From assembly GCA_910583765.1 (NCBI GenBank), contig CAJTYS010000007.1:1-64000 (forward strand): a stretch of DNA of 64,000 nt, written 5' to 3'. The stretch is from an uncultured Eubacteriales bacterium. GTDB taxonomy: Bacteria > Bacillota > Clostridia > Peptostreptococcales > Anaerovoracaceae. The number at the start of each line of letters is the position of its first letter. Position 1 is the first letter of the stretch. The notes below the pieces were generated by a model. The model saw nothing but the letters and a program-made list of their open reading frames with translations, did not search any database and was not told the origin of the DNA. Of this stretch, positions 17,141-25,962 are shown in pieces. Both the position numbers and the translations under genes were made by a program.

Positions 17141-18829
17141 TCATTTCCCCTGGATCAGCACATTGCTCCCTTCAAAGGCGAATCCGTATTTGCGGATCCG
17201 CTGCGCAGGGATCCCTTTGGCTTCCAAGACAGCGGCGTACTGCTTCTCCTCAATCTGAGCAAGAGCCGCAGCAGCCGTTTCTTCCAGGTCTTTTTCCTTT
17301 CTAGGCTGAAAAACTTTGAACTCCAGGATCATCGCGTCGTCCTCACGATTCAGTGGTTCCAGCATCACGTCATACCTGCCGAAGCCGCTCTCCCTGTTGG
17401 AAGTGAGAGCGTATCTGCCGGAAAGCTCCACCATCAAACCTAAAACGAAGCCATGATAGAAGCGTTCAGGCTCGGATTTTGAAGGCTTTTTCCCCGTGTC
17501 AAAATAGCTGAAAGTCGCTAAAGCCACTTCATTCATGTATTCGTTCATGGCTTCCTGATCGCCTGTGAGCAGGGCTTTGATGAAGTCACCATAGTCGTCC
17601 GTGGAATCCTCAAACCAACTTCGCACCATGGACTCGAACATTTCTTTCACTTCTCGGTTGGTCAAAGTCAGACGGTAGACCTGGCGACTCGTGTCGGGAG
17701 ACGATCCCTTTCCCATGACTTTCAAGTAGCCGCTGGCCAAAAGCAGGCTCCAGACGGCGTTCTTCTTTCTGGACAGTTCGCCGTAGACGATCTGCTCATC
17801 GATCTCCTTTTCCAATACCCCGCCTCGTAGCAATGTCTCGAAATCCAGCTTCACCGACTTACCGCCTTCCCTAATCAGTTTGTCCACCAGACTGTTGGAG
17901 CTGGAATTGGCCCAATATTTCCCCATTTTTTTCTTGTCCAGGCAGTTAATGATGGACCAAGGATTGTAGATGTCGGTCTTGTCACCGAAAGTGAAGCCAT
18001 CGTACCAAGTCTTTACTTCGTCCTTTTTGTCCGGCATGCCTTGTTCGTCCAAAGCGGCGAAGACTTCCGCCTCCGTGAAGCCAAAGCAATTGGCGTATTT
18101 GTTTGATGTGGTGGTCACCACCTCTAAATTGTTCAAATCCGAAAAAATGGATTCCCGACTGACTCTAGTGATGCCGGTCATGATGGCCCGCTCCAGATAT
18201 GGATTAGTTTTGAACGTGGAATTGAACAAGCTTCTGGTGAACGCTACCAGTTCATCCCAATAGCCGCCTACATAAGCTTCCTGCATGGGCGTGTCATATT
18301 CGTCCAGTAGGATGATCGTTTTCTTCTTGTAATAGCGAGACAAATAGTCCGCCAGCTGGTGCAGGGCCAATGACGCGTCCACGTCATCCATGTCAATGGT
18401 CTTTCTGCGGAAAGCTTCCTTTTCCTGCTGGGCCAAGAGATCCCCTTCCAGCAAAAATTCCCGCTTTGCGTATTGGCTGGCGATGATTTCGCAGATTTTC
18501 CTTCGTGCGTTCTCGTAGTTTCCTTCTTTAACGCCTGCGAAAGAAAGGCTGATCACCGGATAAGCCCCTTGCAGCTGCCGGTAAGTCTCGTCTTCCCAAA
18601 TGGAAAGGCCCTCAAACAAATTGCTCTCTCCTGCGTGATCCGTGGAAAAAAACTTTTCCAGCATGCTCATGTTCAGGGTCTTACCGAATCTCCTAGGGCG
18701 GGCGATCAGCGTGACTTGATCCTTTGCCTCCCACCATTGCCGTATGAAATCCGTTTTGTCCACATAAAAAAGCTGTTCTTCCCGTATGGTTTCAAAATCC
18801 TGATGTCCGATCCCCACTGTCCTGGCCAT
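17141..18829 (-). CDS. AAA-ATPase_like / PD-(D/E)XK nuclease-domain protein, copy A
   Basis: 562 residues. N-terminal AAA-ATPase_like domain: P-loop RPRRFGKT at 44-51, Walker B IILLDEYD ending at 179, then the ITRVSRESIFSDLNNL sensor-like segment (about 220) and WYDGFTFGDKTDIYNPWS. The C-terminal PDDEXK_9-type domain has GRYD (Asp487) and the ExK pair Glu503/Lys505 in LEFKV, so the nuclease site looks intact. The family is widespread and often multicopy, with no proven function. This is the only leftward copy and its upstream region lacks the promoter block of the other three, although GGGAGG and the first residues are identical. The variable part is at about 330-440. Confidence 0.88.
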   Translation of the reverse strand: MARTVGIGHQDFETIREEQLFYVDKTDFIRQWWEAKDQVTLIARPRRFGKTLNMSMLEKFFSTDHAGESNLFEGLSIWEDETYRQLQGAYPVISLSFAGVKEGNYENARRKICEIIASQYAKREFLLEGDLLAQQEKEAFRRKTIDMDDVDASLALHQLADYLSRYYKKKTIILLDEYDTPMQEAYVGGYWDELVAFTRSLFNSTFKTNPYLERAIMTGITRVSRESIFSDLNNLEVVTTTSNKYANCFGFTEAEVFAALDEQGMPDKKDEVKTWYDGFTFGDKTDIYNPWSIINCLDKKKMGKYWANSSSNSLVDKLIREGGKSVKLDFETLLRGGVLEKEIDEQIVYGELSRKKNAVWSLLLASGYLKVMGKGSSPDTSRQVYRLTLTNREVKEMFESMVRSWFEDSTDDYGDFIKALLTGDQEAMNEYMNEVALATFSYFDTGKKPSKSEPERFYHGFVLGLMVELSGRYALTSNRESGFGRYDVMLEPLNREDDAMILEFKVFQPRKEKDLEETAAAALAQIEEKQYAAVLEAKGIPAQRIRKYGFAFEGSNVLIQGK

Positions 18830-18943
18830 GATTTTCCTCCCTAAATTAAACCCCTTTTCGTTTAATGTAAATTATATACATTTGTACGCATAATCGCAAG
18901 ATTTATTTACAGAAATCAACAATAATATTTTACGGGATCAAAA

Positions 18944-18971
18944 TATCGGCAGCCGACTGTGGCCACCGATA
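18944..18971 (-). terminator. probable terminator of sigma/anti-sigma operon
   Basis: TATCGG-CA-GCC-6 nt-GGC-CA-CCGATA forms a symmetric hairpin. On the minus strand it is followed by TTTTG. It lies 200 nt beyond the anti-sigma gene. Confidence 0.5.
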
Positions 18972-19021
18972 GAAATGATGAACAACTTACACACTTTATT
19001 TCATTAATGAGGGCGCGGTTT

Positions 19022-19049
19022 CTTGGACTGGTTAAGCCGCCAATCCAAG
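19022..19049 (-). repeat. hairpin repeat, copy 2
   Basis: CTTGGACTGG-8 nt-CCAATCCAAG forms a 10-bp stem with one G-U pair. Read on the minus strand, it and its flanks match copy 1 at 8881-8907 (same CTTGGATTGG, GCTTAACCAGTCCA). The rest of 18830-19168 holds no gene. Confidence 0.55.
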
Positions 19050-19168
19050 ACTCTGCCCGCGCTCCCTAACAGAGCAAAGAGCATAGCTTGGGACCAGCCA
19101 GTTCTAGCCAGCCCCAAACTCCAAGCATTTCCATGCTTCATAAAGGATCCATCTCTTTGATCCTGTGT

Positions 19169-19804
19169 TTATTCTACGACTTTATAGGCATCCTTGCCGC
19201 CTGTCGGTTCATCGGATCTGGTCATTTCATACCCAATGCTTCCATTGGACTTGATGTCAAAATACACTGGGTTTCCATCCTCTATGATGGCCACCTTACA
19301 GGTCTTTCCGCCCTTTACCAGCTCTGTGATGTCCACTTTGTGCTCGTGGAAATAGAGCCGCACGGTCCCATCCTTTTCCGTGACTACTTCAGAGCCTGCT
19401 TCATCAAGGATTTCCTCGGCAGACAGGGCGCTTTCCTTCCCATTCTCATCAATGCTCACACCGCCGCCGCCGAATTCTTGCTCATTGTCACCGTCTTTAT
19501 AGGAAAAATGGTAGCCTCCGTCCTTATTTTCTGTCACGTCCACGTCCACTTTCTCCCCATGGATCCAGGTGCTGACTTTTTCTCGAATCCCGCCCAGATC
19601 TGTGGCATAGGCCGTGGCCATGCTTCCAAACAACAGGCACGCGCAAATACAAGCCGCTGCCACTGGTCTCATTCTAAAAACTTTCTTATTTCTCTCTGCT
19701 TTTCTTTCCATCTTTTCCACCTCCAAAGAAATGTCACAGGAAGCATGAAGCACTGAGAATGCCTGTTTGTACTTTTCTTTGTTAGACATCGGTTGATTCG
19801 TCAT
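19169..19804 (-). CDS. probable anti-sigma factor (membrane-anchored)
   Basis: 211 residues: cytosolic N-terminal 45 residues, one transmembrane helix at about 48-66 (PVAAACICACLLFGSMATAYA), and an extracytoplasmic domain rich in short beta strands with a Gly-rich turn (EFGGGG). The gene overlaps the ECF sigma gene by 23 bp, the standard arrangement for a sigma/anti-sigma pair. The N-terminal segment would bind the sigma factor. I recognise no named anti-sigma subfamily; the role rests on context and topology. Confidence 0.65.
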   Translation of the reverse strand: MTNQPMSNKEKYKQAFSVLHASCDISLEVEKMERKAERNKKVFRMRPVAAACICACLLFGSMATAYATDLGGIREKVSTWIHGEKVDVDVTENKDGGYHFSYKDGDNEQEFGGGGVSIDENGKESALSAEEILDEAGSEVVTEKDGTVRLYFHEHKVDITELVKGGKTCKVAIIEDGNPVYFDIKSNGSIGYEMTRSDEPTGGKDAYKVVE

Positions 19805-20276
19805 TGTTCCATCCCTCCTTGATCGCGTTCTTGAGCAGCTTCCGCCCCCGCGTGAGCCTGACCTTGACGTTATTTTCCGTTACCCCAAGGATTCCGGCGA
19901 TTTCCCGAATCGAATAGTCCTCGTAGTAGAATAAATGGATGACAAGGCGATACTTTTCAGGCAGCTTCATCACCTGTTCAAATAGGTTTTCAGATTCTGG
20001 CGTTTCAAAAGCCAATGTCTCCATGTATTCTTCCAGAGGAACGCTTTTCCTTCTCCAGAAAGAGCGGTTGATGTCTTTCCCCCGATTGACCGCGACCCTG
20101 ATGAGCCACGCCCGGATATGCTGCTCGTCATTGAATTGTTTTTCCGTTAAATGATACTGCAGGAACGTGTCTTGGACCACATCATCCGCGTCCGCCTCGC
20201 TTTTGCATATGTTGAAAGCAATCGCGAATAAATTGTCCTTGTACCTGCCGATCAATTGATCTACCGGTATTTTCAT
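19782..20276 (-). CDS. ECF-type RNA polymerase sigma factor
   Basis: 164-residue sigma-70 family protein of ECF size. Region 2 contains FNICKSEADADDVVQDTFLQ (about 21-40) and RAWLIRVAVNRGKDI; region 4 contains LPEKYRLVIHLFYYEDYS and the helix-turn-helix REIAGILGVTENNVKVRLTRGRK (about 125-147). GAGG precedes the ATG. Cotranscribed with a membrane anti-sigma protein, it probably answers an envelope signal. The target promoters are unknown. A CRP-like box lies about 110 bp upstream. Confidence 0.9.
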   Translation of the reverse strand: MKIPVDQLIGRYKDNLFAIAFNICKSEADADDVVQDTFLQYHLTEKQFNDEQHIRAWLIRVAVNRGKDINRSFWRRKSVPLEEYMETLAFETPESENLFEQVMKLPEKYRLVIHLFYYEDYSIREIAGILGVTENNVKVRLTRGRKLLKNAIKEGWNNDESTDV

Positions 20277-20381
20277 GAATGATCCTCATATTCTTTCTCT
20301 TAAAAGGCCTTTCAATCATAACACGTTTCAGAAGGCGGAAAGGTTACAAAAAAATGAAAAAAGTTTTGAAAATTTATTTGT

Positions 20382-20399
20382 TTGTGATGTGCGTCACAA
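20382..20399. promoter_or_regulatory. CRP/FNR-like palindrome
   Basis: TTGTGA-TGTGCG-TCACAA, a perfect 6+6 bp inverted repeat fitting the CRP pattern TGTGA-N6-TCACA. It lies between the ECF sigma operon and AAA copy B. Confidence 0.5.
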
Positions 20400-20422
20400 T
20401 AATGCCAGGTTCACAGACTCTT

Positions 20423-20456
20423 TTTCAGCAGCAGACTCTGTTGATATTCTGGGAAT
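20423..20456 (+). repeat. 34-bp dispersed repeat, copy 1
   Basis: A 34-bp sequence beginning TTTCAGCAGCAGACT and ending GATATTCTGGGAAT matches 30 of 34 positions of the inverted sequence at 32041-32074, which overlaps the terminator of copy C. It sits 100 bp upstream of copy B. Confidence 0.5.
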
Positions 20457-20496
20457 CTCATTGACAATTGCCTGAACAAATGAAAAGCAAAAATAG

Positions 20497-20557
20497 TGTC
20501 ACTTTTGCCTGTTCTATGGTAAAATCAATGAAAAGGGAGAAAACAGGGAGGATAATT
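20497..20557 (+). promoter_or_regulatory. conserved promoter/leader block of AAA copy B
   Basis: An extended -10 TGGTAAAAT (20517-20525) is preceded by the box GTGTCACTTTTGCCTGTTC and followed by an AATGAAAAGGGAG leader and GGGAGG. Nearly the same block precedes copies C (-10 at 30292-30300) and D (36586-36594) but not A. Confidence 0.6.
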
Positions 20558-22246
20558 ATGGCAAGAACAGTGGGGATCGGGATTCAAGATTTTGAAAAGA
20601 TCATAGAAGGCGGCACCTTTTATGTGGATAAGACGGAATTTATAAAAGAATGGTGGGAAAGCCGAGACGATGTTACGCTGATCACTCGGCCAAGGCGGTT
20701 CGGAAAGACCCTGAACATGAGCATGCTGGAAAAGTTCTTTTCCACGGATCATGCGGGAAAAGGCCACCTTTTCGAGGGGCTTTCCATCTGGGAAGATGAA
20801 GCTTACCGGCAGCTGCAGGGGACTTATCCGGTGATCTTTCTCAGCTTCGCCGGCGTGAAGGAGCGCTCTTTTTCACAGGCTAGGGAGAGCGTTTGCAGGA
20901 TTATCAAAGAAGCTTACAATCACTCTGATTTTTTGCTGGAAAGCGGACTGCTGAACGAGGACGAAAAGAAGTTCTTCCAAAGCGTGTCCGAGGACATGTC
21001 GGACAGCAAGGCGGCTTCTTCGCTTCGGGCCTTGTCCGATTACTTGTCTCGTTTTCATAAAAAGAAAACCATCGTTTTACTGGACGAATACGACACGCCC
21101 ATGCAGGAAGCTTACGTGGGCGGCTATTGGGACGACATGGTGGCTTTCACCAGAGGCCTGTTCAACTGCACGTTCAAGACCAATCCATACCTGGAGCGGG
21201 CGATCATGACTGGCATCACCAGGGTCAGCAGGGAATCCATCTTTTCCGATTTGAACAATTTGAAAGTGGTGACCACCACATCCAACGAATATGCGGACTG
21301 TTTTGGCTTCACGGAGGAAGAAGTCTTCGCCGCCCTGGACGAGCAGGGCCTGTCGGACAAAAAAGAGAAAGTAAAAGCTTGGTACGATGGCTTCACGTTC
21401 GGGGACAAAACCGACATCTACAACCCTTGGTCCATCATCAACTGTTTAGACACGAAAGAAGTGGGCACCTACTGGGCCAACTCCAGTTCCAACAGTCTGG
21501 TGAGCAAACTGATTCGAGAAGGGAACAAAAACGTGAAGCAAGAGTTCGAGCGGCTTTTGAACGGGGAGACTTTGACGGTGGAAATCGATGAGCAGATCGT
21601 CTACGGAGAACTCGCCGCCCGGCGGGATTCTATCTGGAGCCTGCTGCTGGCCAGCGGGTATTTGAAAGTGGTGGACGTGGCGTTCCTGGAACCCACGGGG
21701 CGCTGGCGGCATACTCTGGCCTTGACCAATCAGGAGGTTCGCCTCATGTTCCAGCGGATGATCCAGAGCTGGTTCGCGGATTCGGACGCCAATTACAACG
21801 ACTTCATCCAGGCGTTCCTTTCCGGCGATCTGAAAGCCATGAACAAATACATGAACGACGTAGCACTGGCCACTTTCAGCTATTTCGACACGGGAAAGAA
21901 ACCATCGAAGTCCGAGCCGGAACGCTTCTACCATGGTTTCATTCTGGGTCTGATGGTGGAACTTTCGGGCAGATACGCCCTGACTTCCAACAGGGAGAGC
22001 GGGTTCGGTCGGTATGACGTGATGTTGGAGCCGTTGAACGCAGAAGACGATGCCATGATTTTAGAATTTAAAGTCCATGACCCGGAAGATGAAAAAGACC
22101 TGGAAGAAACGGCTGCTGCGGCCCTTGCCCAGATTGAAGAAAAGCGATACGCCGCCAGCCTGGAGGCCAAGGGGATCGCTCCGGAAAAGATCCGCGAATA
22201 CGGATTCGCCTTTGAAGGGAGCAAGGTGCTGATCCAGGGGAATTGA
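20558..22246 (+). CDS. AAA-ATPase_like / PD-(D/E)XK nuclease-domain protein, copy B
   Basis: 562 residues with the same architecture as copy A: P-loop RPRRFGKT, Walker B IVLLDEYD, ITRVSRESIFSDLNNL, and a C-terminal GRYD...LEFKV nuclease core. The frame is open 30 codons upstream, but the shared MARTVGIG start with GGGAGG is chosen. The residues around 95-165 (VKERSFSQARES) and the last 50 (HDPEDEK, KRYAAS, APEKIR) are shared almost exactly with copy D. The variable segment at about 390-420 (VAFLEPTGRWRHT) is unique. GC is higher than in the flanking spacers. Confidence 0.88.
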   Translation: MARTVGIGIQDFEKIIEGGTFYVDKTEFIKEWWESRDDVTLITRPRRFGKTLNMSMLEKFFSTDHAGKGHLFEGLSIWEDEAYRQLQGTYPVIFLSFAGVKERSFSQARESVCRIIKEAYNHSDFLLESGLLNEDEKKFFQSVSEDMSDSKAASSLRALSDYLSRFHKKKTIVLLDEYDTPMQEAYVGGYWDDMVAFTRGLFNCTFKTNPYLERAIMTGITRVSRESIFSDLNNLKVVTTTSNEYADCFGFTEEEVFAALDEQGLSDKKEKVKAWYDGFTFGDKTDIYNPWSIINCLDTKEVGTYWANSSSNSLVSKLIREGNKNVKQEFERLLNGETLTVEIDEQIVYGELAARRDSIWSLLLASGYLKVVDVAFLEPTGRWRHTLALTNQEVRLMFQRMIQSWFADSDANYNDFIQAFLSGDLKAMNKYMNDVALATFSYFDTGKKPSKSEPERFYHGFILGLMVELSGRYALTSNRESGFGRYDVMLEPLNAEDDAMILEFKVHDPEDEKDLEETAAAALAQIEEKRYAASLEAKGIAPEKIREYGFAFEGSKVLIQGN

Positions 22247-22300
22247 CGCATCGATCCGCCACACCTGATCTTTAATTTTAAATCCTGGAAATCGAAAAGC

Positions 22301-22330
22301 ACCGCCAGTCATTTTCCTTAGACTGGCGGT
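22301..22330 (-). terminator. hairpin ending the leftward cyclase/amidohydrolase unit
   Basis: ACCGCCAGTC-10 nt-GACTGGCGGT, a perfect 10-bp stem. On the minus strand it is followed by GCTTTTC; on the plus strand, by AAAATC. It may also limit transcription from copy B. A very similar stem follows copy D at 38441-38473. Confidence 0.6.
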
Positions 22331-22361
22331 AAAATCGTGATCACTCTAACATTTAGGTTGC

Positions 22362-22560
22362 CTATCTCTCATAGGCGAAGGCCCTGACCGGCGAACCATC
22401 CGCGCCTTTCAGCTTCAACGGTGCGGCAACGAAGGTCACTTCGTCAGGAAGCGCCACAGCGTCCACCAGACCCAACACGCATGGGATTCTGTTCTTAGCA
22501 AAAGCGAAATCCGGCACTTCCGTGCCCAACAGCCAGTTGGGACTTTCTCTACTGCGTCTT
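22362..22560 (-). pseudogene. C-terminal remnant of a cyclase (kynurenine-formamidase-like) gene
   Basis: The final ~65 codons before the stop read as the conserved end of cyclase-family hydrolases: EVTFVAAPLKLKGADGSPVRAFA preceded by DFAFAKNRIPCVLGLVDAV. The N-terminal two thirds, including the HxGTHxDxP metal motif, are missing. The fragment begins directly behind the stop of the M81-amidohydrolase fusion, so a deletion has joined the two. (Quoted motif spans two blocks: VTFVAAPLKL and GADGSPVRAFA.). Confidence 0.65.
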
Positions 22561-22566
22561 GATGCC

Positions 22567-25500
22567 TTAACCGTCATATTTGCCGTAACGAATTTTACCA
22601 TCCACAATTGTCGCTATGATTTCCGTTTCTGCGATGCGCTTAGGATCGATCTTGGTGATATCTTGGGCAAGGATCACCATGTCCGCTCTCTTTCCTGTTT
22701 CCAGGGAACCGATTTTATCCTCCATGAACATCAGCTTCGCGCCATTGATGGTGTACATCTTCAACAGTTCTTTGACGCTGACAGCCTGATCCGGCCCCAG
22801 GACATATTGAGGGTCATCTTTCAATGCGGGTTCTGTGGCTGTCCTTGTGACACCAGTCTGGATTCCGGCCAGGGGACACCATCCACCGGTAGAATCGCCT
22901 GCCGGATAATCACTGGAGGCGACTACCGTCACACCCATCTCGATCATATCCCGCACCCGATACTGGGCGTTTGCCCGTTCTTTCCCAGCATAGTGTTCCG
23001 TCAACTTGAGAATGAACGGATCCTTCCAGGCCCAGGCCACCTGCATGGCCGCATAAATATCCAGATCAGCCATTCTCTGAATATCCTCCGTGGTGATCAT
23101 ATTGGCGTGAATGACCGTATGTCTCCGATCGTGCTTACCATTCTGACGAATCGCATATGCAAAAGCGTCCAGAAGCATATGTACAGAGCCGTCTCCCATG
23201 CAGTGCCCCTGCACTTGATAGCCTGCTTTGTCCAATGCGGCAACCACTTGCTTTAGGGTTTCTTCATCATAGCAAGGCTCTCCCTGATAATCGTCCACAT
23301 GGCAGGTTCCCGGTTCATATGGCTGAAGCATGAAGGCGGTCCTTCCGTAAGATGTCCCATCCATGTACAACTTGACCCCTCGCGCGGACTGCCAATCTGA
23401 CACATACCGCTGGGCGTCTTCCATGATCGCAATAGTCTCCTCTGCCGTGGCTCCGATTTCTGGAAATCCTGGAAATGAAGAACACAGCCACGAGGTACGA
23501 AGGTTCAGGCTTCTTTGCTTCCTCAATTTTTCCAGAATAGGCCGCGTTTCCGTATCAAAGCTAAGCCCGTTCACACAGGCGGTGATGCCTTTCTCCAAGG
23601 CCTCTTTTTCAAAAGCCTTCCATTCGTCAATAAAACTTTCTTCTGTCGGCTCTTCCGGTGCGACTTCATAATCTGCCAGCATGCCGTCCATATCCATGAA
23701 CATGGTGCCGTCCAGGAACAAGCCCGTTGGTTCACCCTGATCATCCTTGAGCATGGTAACGCCCAGAGGCAGTTCTGTGTCCGCTGTGATGCCAACCTGC
23801 TCCATAGCCTGGGAATTCATGAACATATATTGGGTGGATGCGTCCCGCAGGAATACCGGTTTATCGCTGACTAGCTCATCCAGAAAGCTTTTGTCCGGGC
23901 CGCAGTTTCCAAAATCGATCAGGCGGATCCCCGTGCCAGCCAGAAACGGGTCATCCTGATGTTCTGCGGCATAGGCCTTTATTGCCTGGGCATAGGCCTC
24001 TGGGCTGTGTTCACAATGAACCAAATCCATCTGACCGCGAACCAATGCGTTTCCTGGGCAGTGATTGTGGCCATCGATCAATCCCGGTACCACCATCTTT
24101 CCTTCCAAATCAATGACATGGGTTCGATCTATGATATATGCGGCAGTGTCTTCATTGTCGCCTGCGTATGCGATGGAATCACCGATGACAACCAAAGCCT
24201 CTGCCACAGTATCCGCTTTATCCATTGTGTGAATCGTACCTCCCCGCAGCACCGTGATCTCAAACTCCGCCTTCGGATTAAAGGGATATAGACCTGCGCT
24301 CAGTTTTCGGAATTCACCCAGTTTCGTCACATCTGGATTGGTGCATCCTTCACTGGCAATCTCCAGATAACCCGCAGGCGCGTCACCATAAGTCTGTCTG
24401 ATGGAATTGCCAAGCCCCTTGAGAACGGCGATGTTATAATTGGTGAAGTCCAGCCCCACTTCGCGGAAAATATTCACCGATTCTGCGCCCATTTTTTCCT
24501 CGCTCACCAGGATATCAATGCCGTTTCTGTCAAGAATGGCGATAGTCCCCATGGGCACTGCTTCTTCATCCCATTCTGACATGCGGATCGGATCGGTGTG
24601 AATTTTTTTGACAACAGCCTCAATCTCAACTGGCCCGCCGTATTCCGGCGCCTCTTTTCCCCCCAGCTGTACCTGGATTTTTCCTCCAACTCCTGCTTCT
24701 ACGGCTTTGGCCACTGCTTCCCTGTCAGCGATTGGTGAAAGGATCGCAGATTCAACGCCTCTTAGGATCATCTGCCGCAGGATTTCCACATTATCACCGC
24801 TGGCACCTCCAAAAGGATCATCAGATTCATCGATAAACACCCAAAGTCCGCCTTTTGCCTTTGCCTGGTCGATGGCATCGTTGATAGAAACGAGATCAAT
24901 AAAGAAATCTTCCCGCTTTTCCCAGATCAGATCTGCCATTTCACAGGCGATCCGCGCCGCGAGGTTCCGCGCACCATCCGTAGTGACCACGACGCATGGG
25001 CCTGCGTCCGCTTTATCGGATCCATAAAATCCGATGAGTACGGACACATCAATGACCCCTGCCTTCTTTTCGTATGCAAAAGCCTTTTCCATGATGGATT
25101 TCATTGGCTCTTCTTCTGTGCATCCATTGATCGCTGGCAAAAGAAGCGGCGGCCGTACTCGAACAGCAACTGGATTGATCTCCCCTTTAAACATTTTCGC
25201 CAGCAGATCACCGGCTTCCAGGCCCCTTTCATATGGATCCGTGTGCGGTTCATTGTTGAATGCCAATAGCATATCCGCAGCCTGTACCATCAGCTCACTG
25301 ACATTGGCGTGTTTGTCCAATGTGACGATGATTGGCACATCGGGTCCCACCTCACTGCGTACAGCCTGCAGCAAATCACCGTCAGGATCATCATATCCTT
25401 GTGCCACAGCCGCCCCATGCAGACTCAGCAAAACGCCATCCACTGGCTGGTTTTCTTTGATTCCCTTTACTAAAAGAGCTTTGATCTTTTCATATAAACT

Positions 25501-25740
25501 CCGCTCAATGACACCTGACGGAATACCGCCCGCGTCCACTGCCGCAGTATAATCCCATCCGTATTCTTCTGCTTTTCTGGCAAAGGCGCCGATGGTGTTC
25601 TGAGAATCATCGCCGCTCAGATCAATTTCATCTCCCGTTGCCAGCATGAATTCTTCTTCATAGGTCAGTCCGGAAGCAAAGCTGTTGCTTTCGTGATAAA
25701 ACTGACCGATGATGATTTTTTTCTTTTCCATTTCGCTCAT
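22567..25740 (-). CDS. M81 (MlrC-like) metallopeptidase fused to YtcJ-type amidohydrolase
   Basis: A 1057-residue two-enzyme fusion. Residues 8-493 are a complete M81 protein: FYHESNSF near 14, the DxH pair Asp142/His144 (LDKHANVSELM), His166 in NEPHTD, and the MlrC C-domain ending GLYPFNPKAEF. Residues 494-1057 are a complete amidohydrolase: EITVLRGGTIHTMD, HNH at 558-560, GHCMGDGS, VIHANM and SSDYPAG. The junction (about 24261) has no linker, stop or frameshift. MlrC relatives hydrolyse peptide or amide bonds of unusual compounds, so sequential cleavage of one substrate is plausible. GGAGAG before the ATG at 25740 sets the start, 20 codons inside the open frame. It is divergent from an MFS-type transporter. 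No such fusion is known to me. Confidence 0.88.
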   Translation of the reverse strand: MSEMEKKKIIIGQFYHESNSFASGLTYEEEFMLATGDEIDLSGDDSQNTIGAFARKAEEYGWDYTAAVDAGGIPSGVIERSLYEKIKALLVKGIKENQPVDGVLLSLHGAAVAQGYDDPDGDLLQAVRSEVGPDVPIIVTLDKHANVSELMVQAADMLLAFNNEPHTDPYERGLEAGDLLAKMFKGEINPVAVRVRPPLLLPAINGCTEEEPMKSIMEKAFAYEKKAGVIDVSVLIGFYGSDKADAGPCVVVTTDGARNLAARIACEMADLIWEKREDFFIDLVSINDAIDQAKAKGGLWVFIDESDDPFGGASGDNVEILRQMILRGVESAILSPIADREAVAKAVEAGVGGKIQVQLGGKEAPEYGGPVEIEAVVKKIHTDPIRMSEWDEEAVPMGTIAILDRNGIDILVSEEKMGAESVNIFREVGLDFTNYNIAVLKGLGNSIRQTYGDAPAGYLEIASEGCTNPDVTKLGEFRKLSAGLYPFNPKAEFEITVLRGGTIHTMDKADTVAEALVVIGDSIAYAGDNEDTAAYIIDRTHVIDLEGKMVVPGLIDGHNHCPGNALVRGQMDLVHCEHSPEAYAQAIKAYAAEHQDDPFLAGTGIRLIDFGNCGPDKSFLDELVSDKPVFLRDASTQYMFMNSQAMEQVGITADTELPLGVTMLKDDQGEPTGLFLDGTMFMDMDGMLADYEVAPEEPTEESFIDEWKAFEKEALEKGITACVNGLSFDTETRPILEKLRKQRSLNLRTSWLCSSFPGFPEIGATAEETIAIMEDAQRYVSDWQSARGVKLYMDGTSYGRTAFMLQPYEPGTCHVDDYQGEPCYDEETLKQVVAALDKAGYQVQGHCMGDGSVHMLLDAFAYAIRQNGKHDRRHTVIHANMITTEDIQRMADLDIYAAMQVAWAWKDPFILKLTEHYAGKERANAQYRVRDMIEMGVTVVASSDYPAGDSTGGWCPLAGIQTGVTRTATEPALKDDPQYVLGPDQAVSVKELLKMYTINGAKLMFMEDKIGSLETGKRADMVILAQDITKIDPKRIAETEIIATIVDGKIRYGKYDG

Positions 25741-25821
25741 GATCATCTCTCCTTCATATTTTGATTTTTCTTCTCTTTTTGTCTTTATTTGCTGATGCAT
25801 TCTATCGTTAATTTTCTATGG

Positions 25822-25873
25822 AATCAATCAACTTTCGATAGATTTAGCCAAATACATCGAAAGTTGATTGATT
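25822..25873. promoter_or_regulatory. 18-bp perfect inverted repeat in divergent promoter
   Basis: AATCAATCAACTTTCGAT (25822-25839) is repeated exactly inverted at 25856-25873, with a 16-nt AT-rich centre. It lies between the M81 fusion and the transporter gene. Arm length and spacing suit a dimeric operator; a regulator binding both promoters is inference. Confidence 0.6.
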
Positions 25874-25962
25874 TTGAACCGCGCAAAACGCTAAAATGTC
25901 AGCGTCCTTATTCGGACATTATAAAAATTTGACAGCGAAACAAGCTGAGAAAAGAGGAAATC

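Noticed and set aside
22567..22607. The cyclase-like frame as an intact 81-residue gene starting at 22607
   Set aside because: The first ~15 codons overlap the end of the fusion gene on the same strand in another frame and show no homology; only the C-terminal part matches the family, so it is a remnant.
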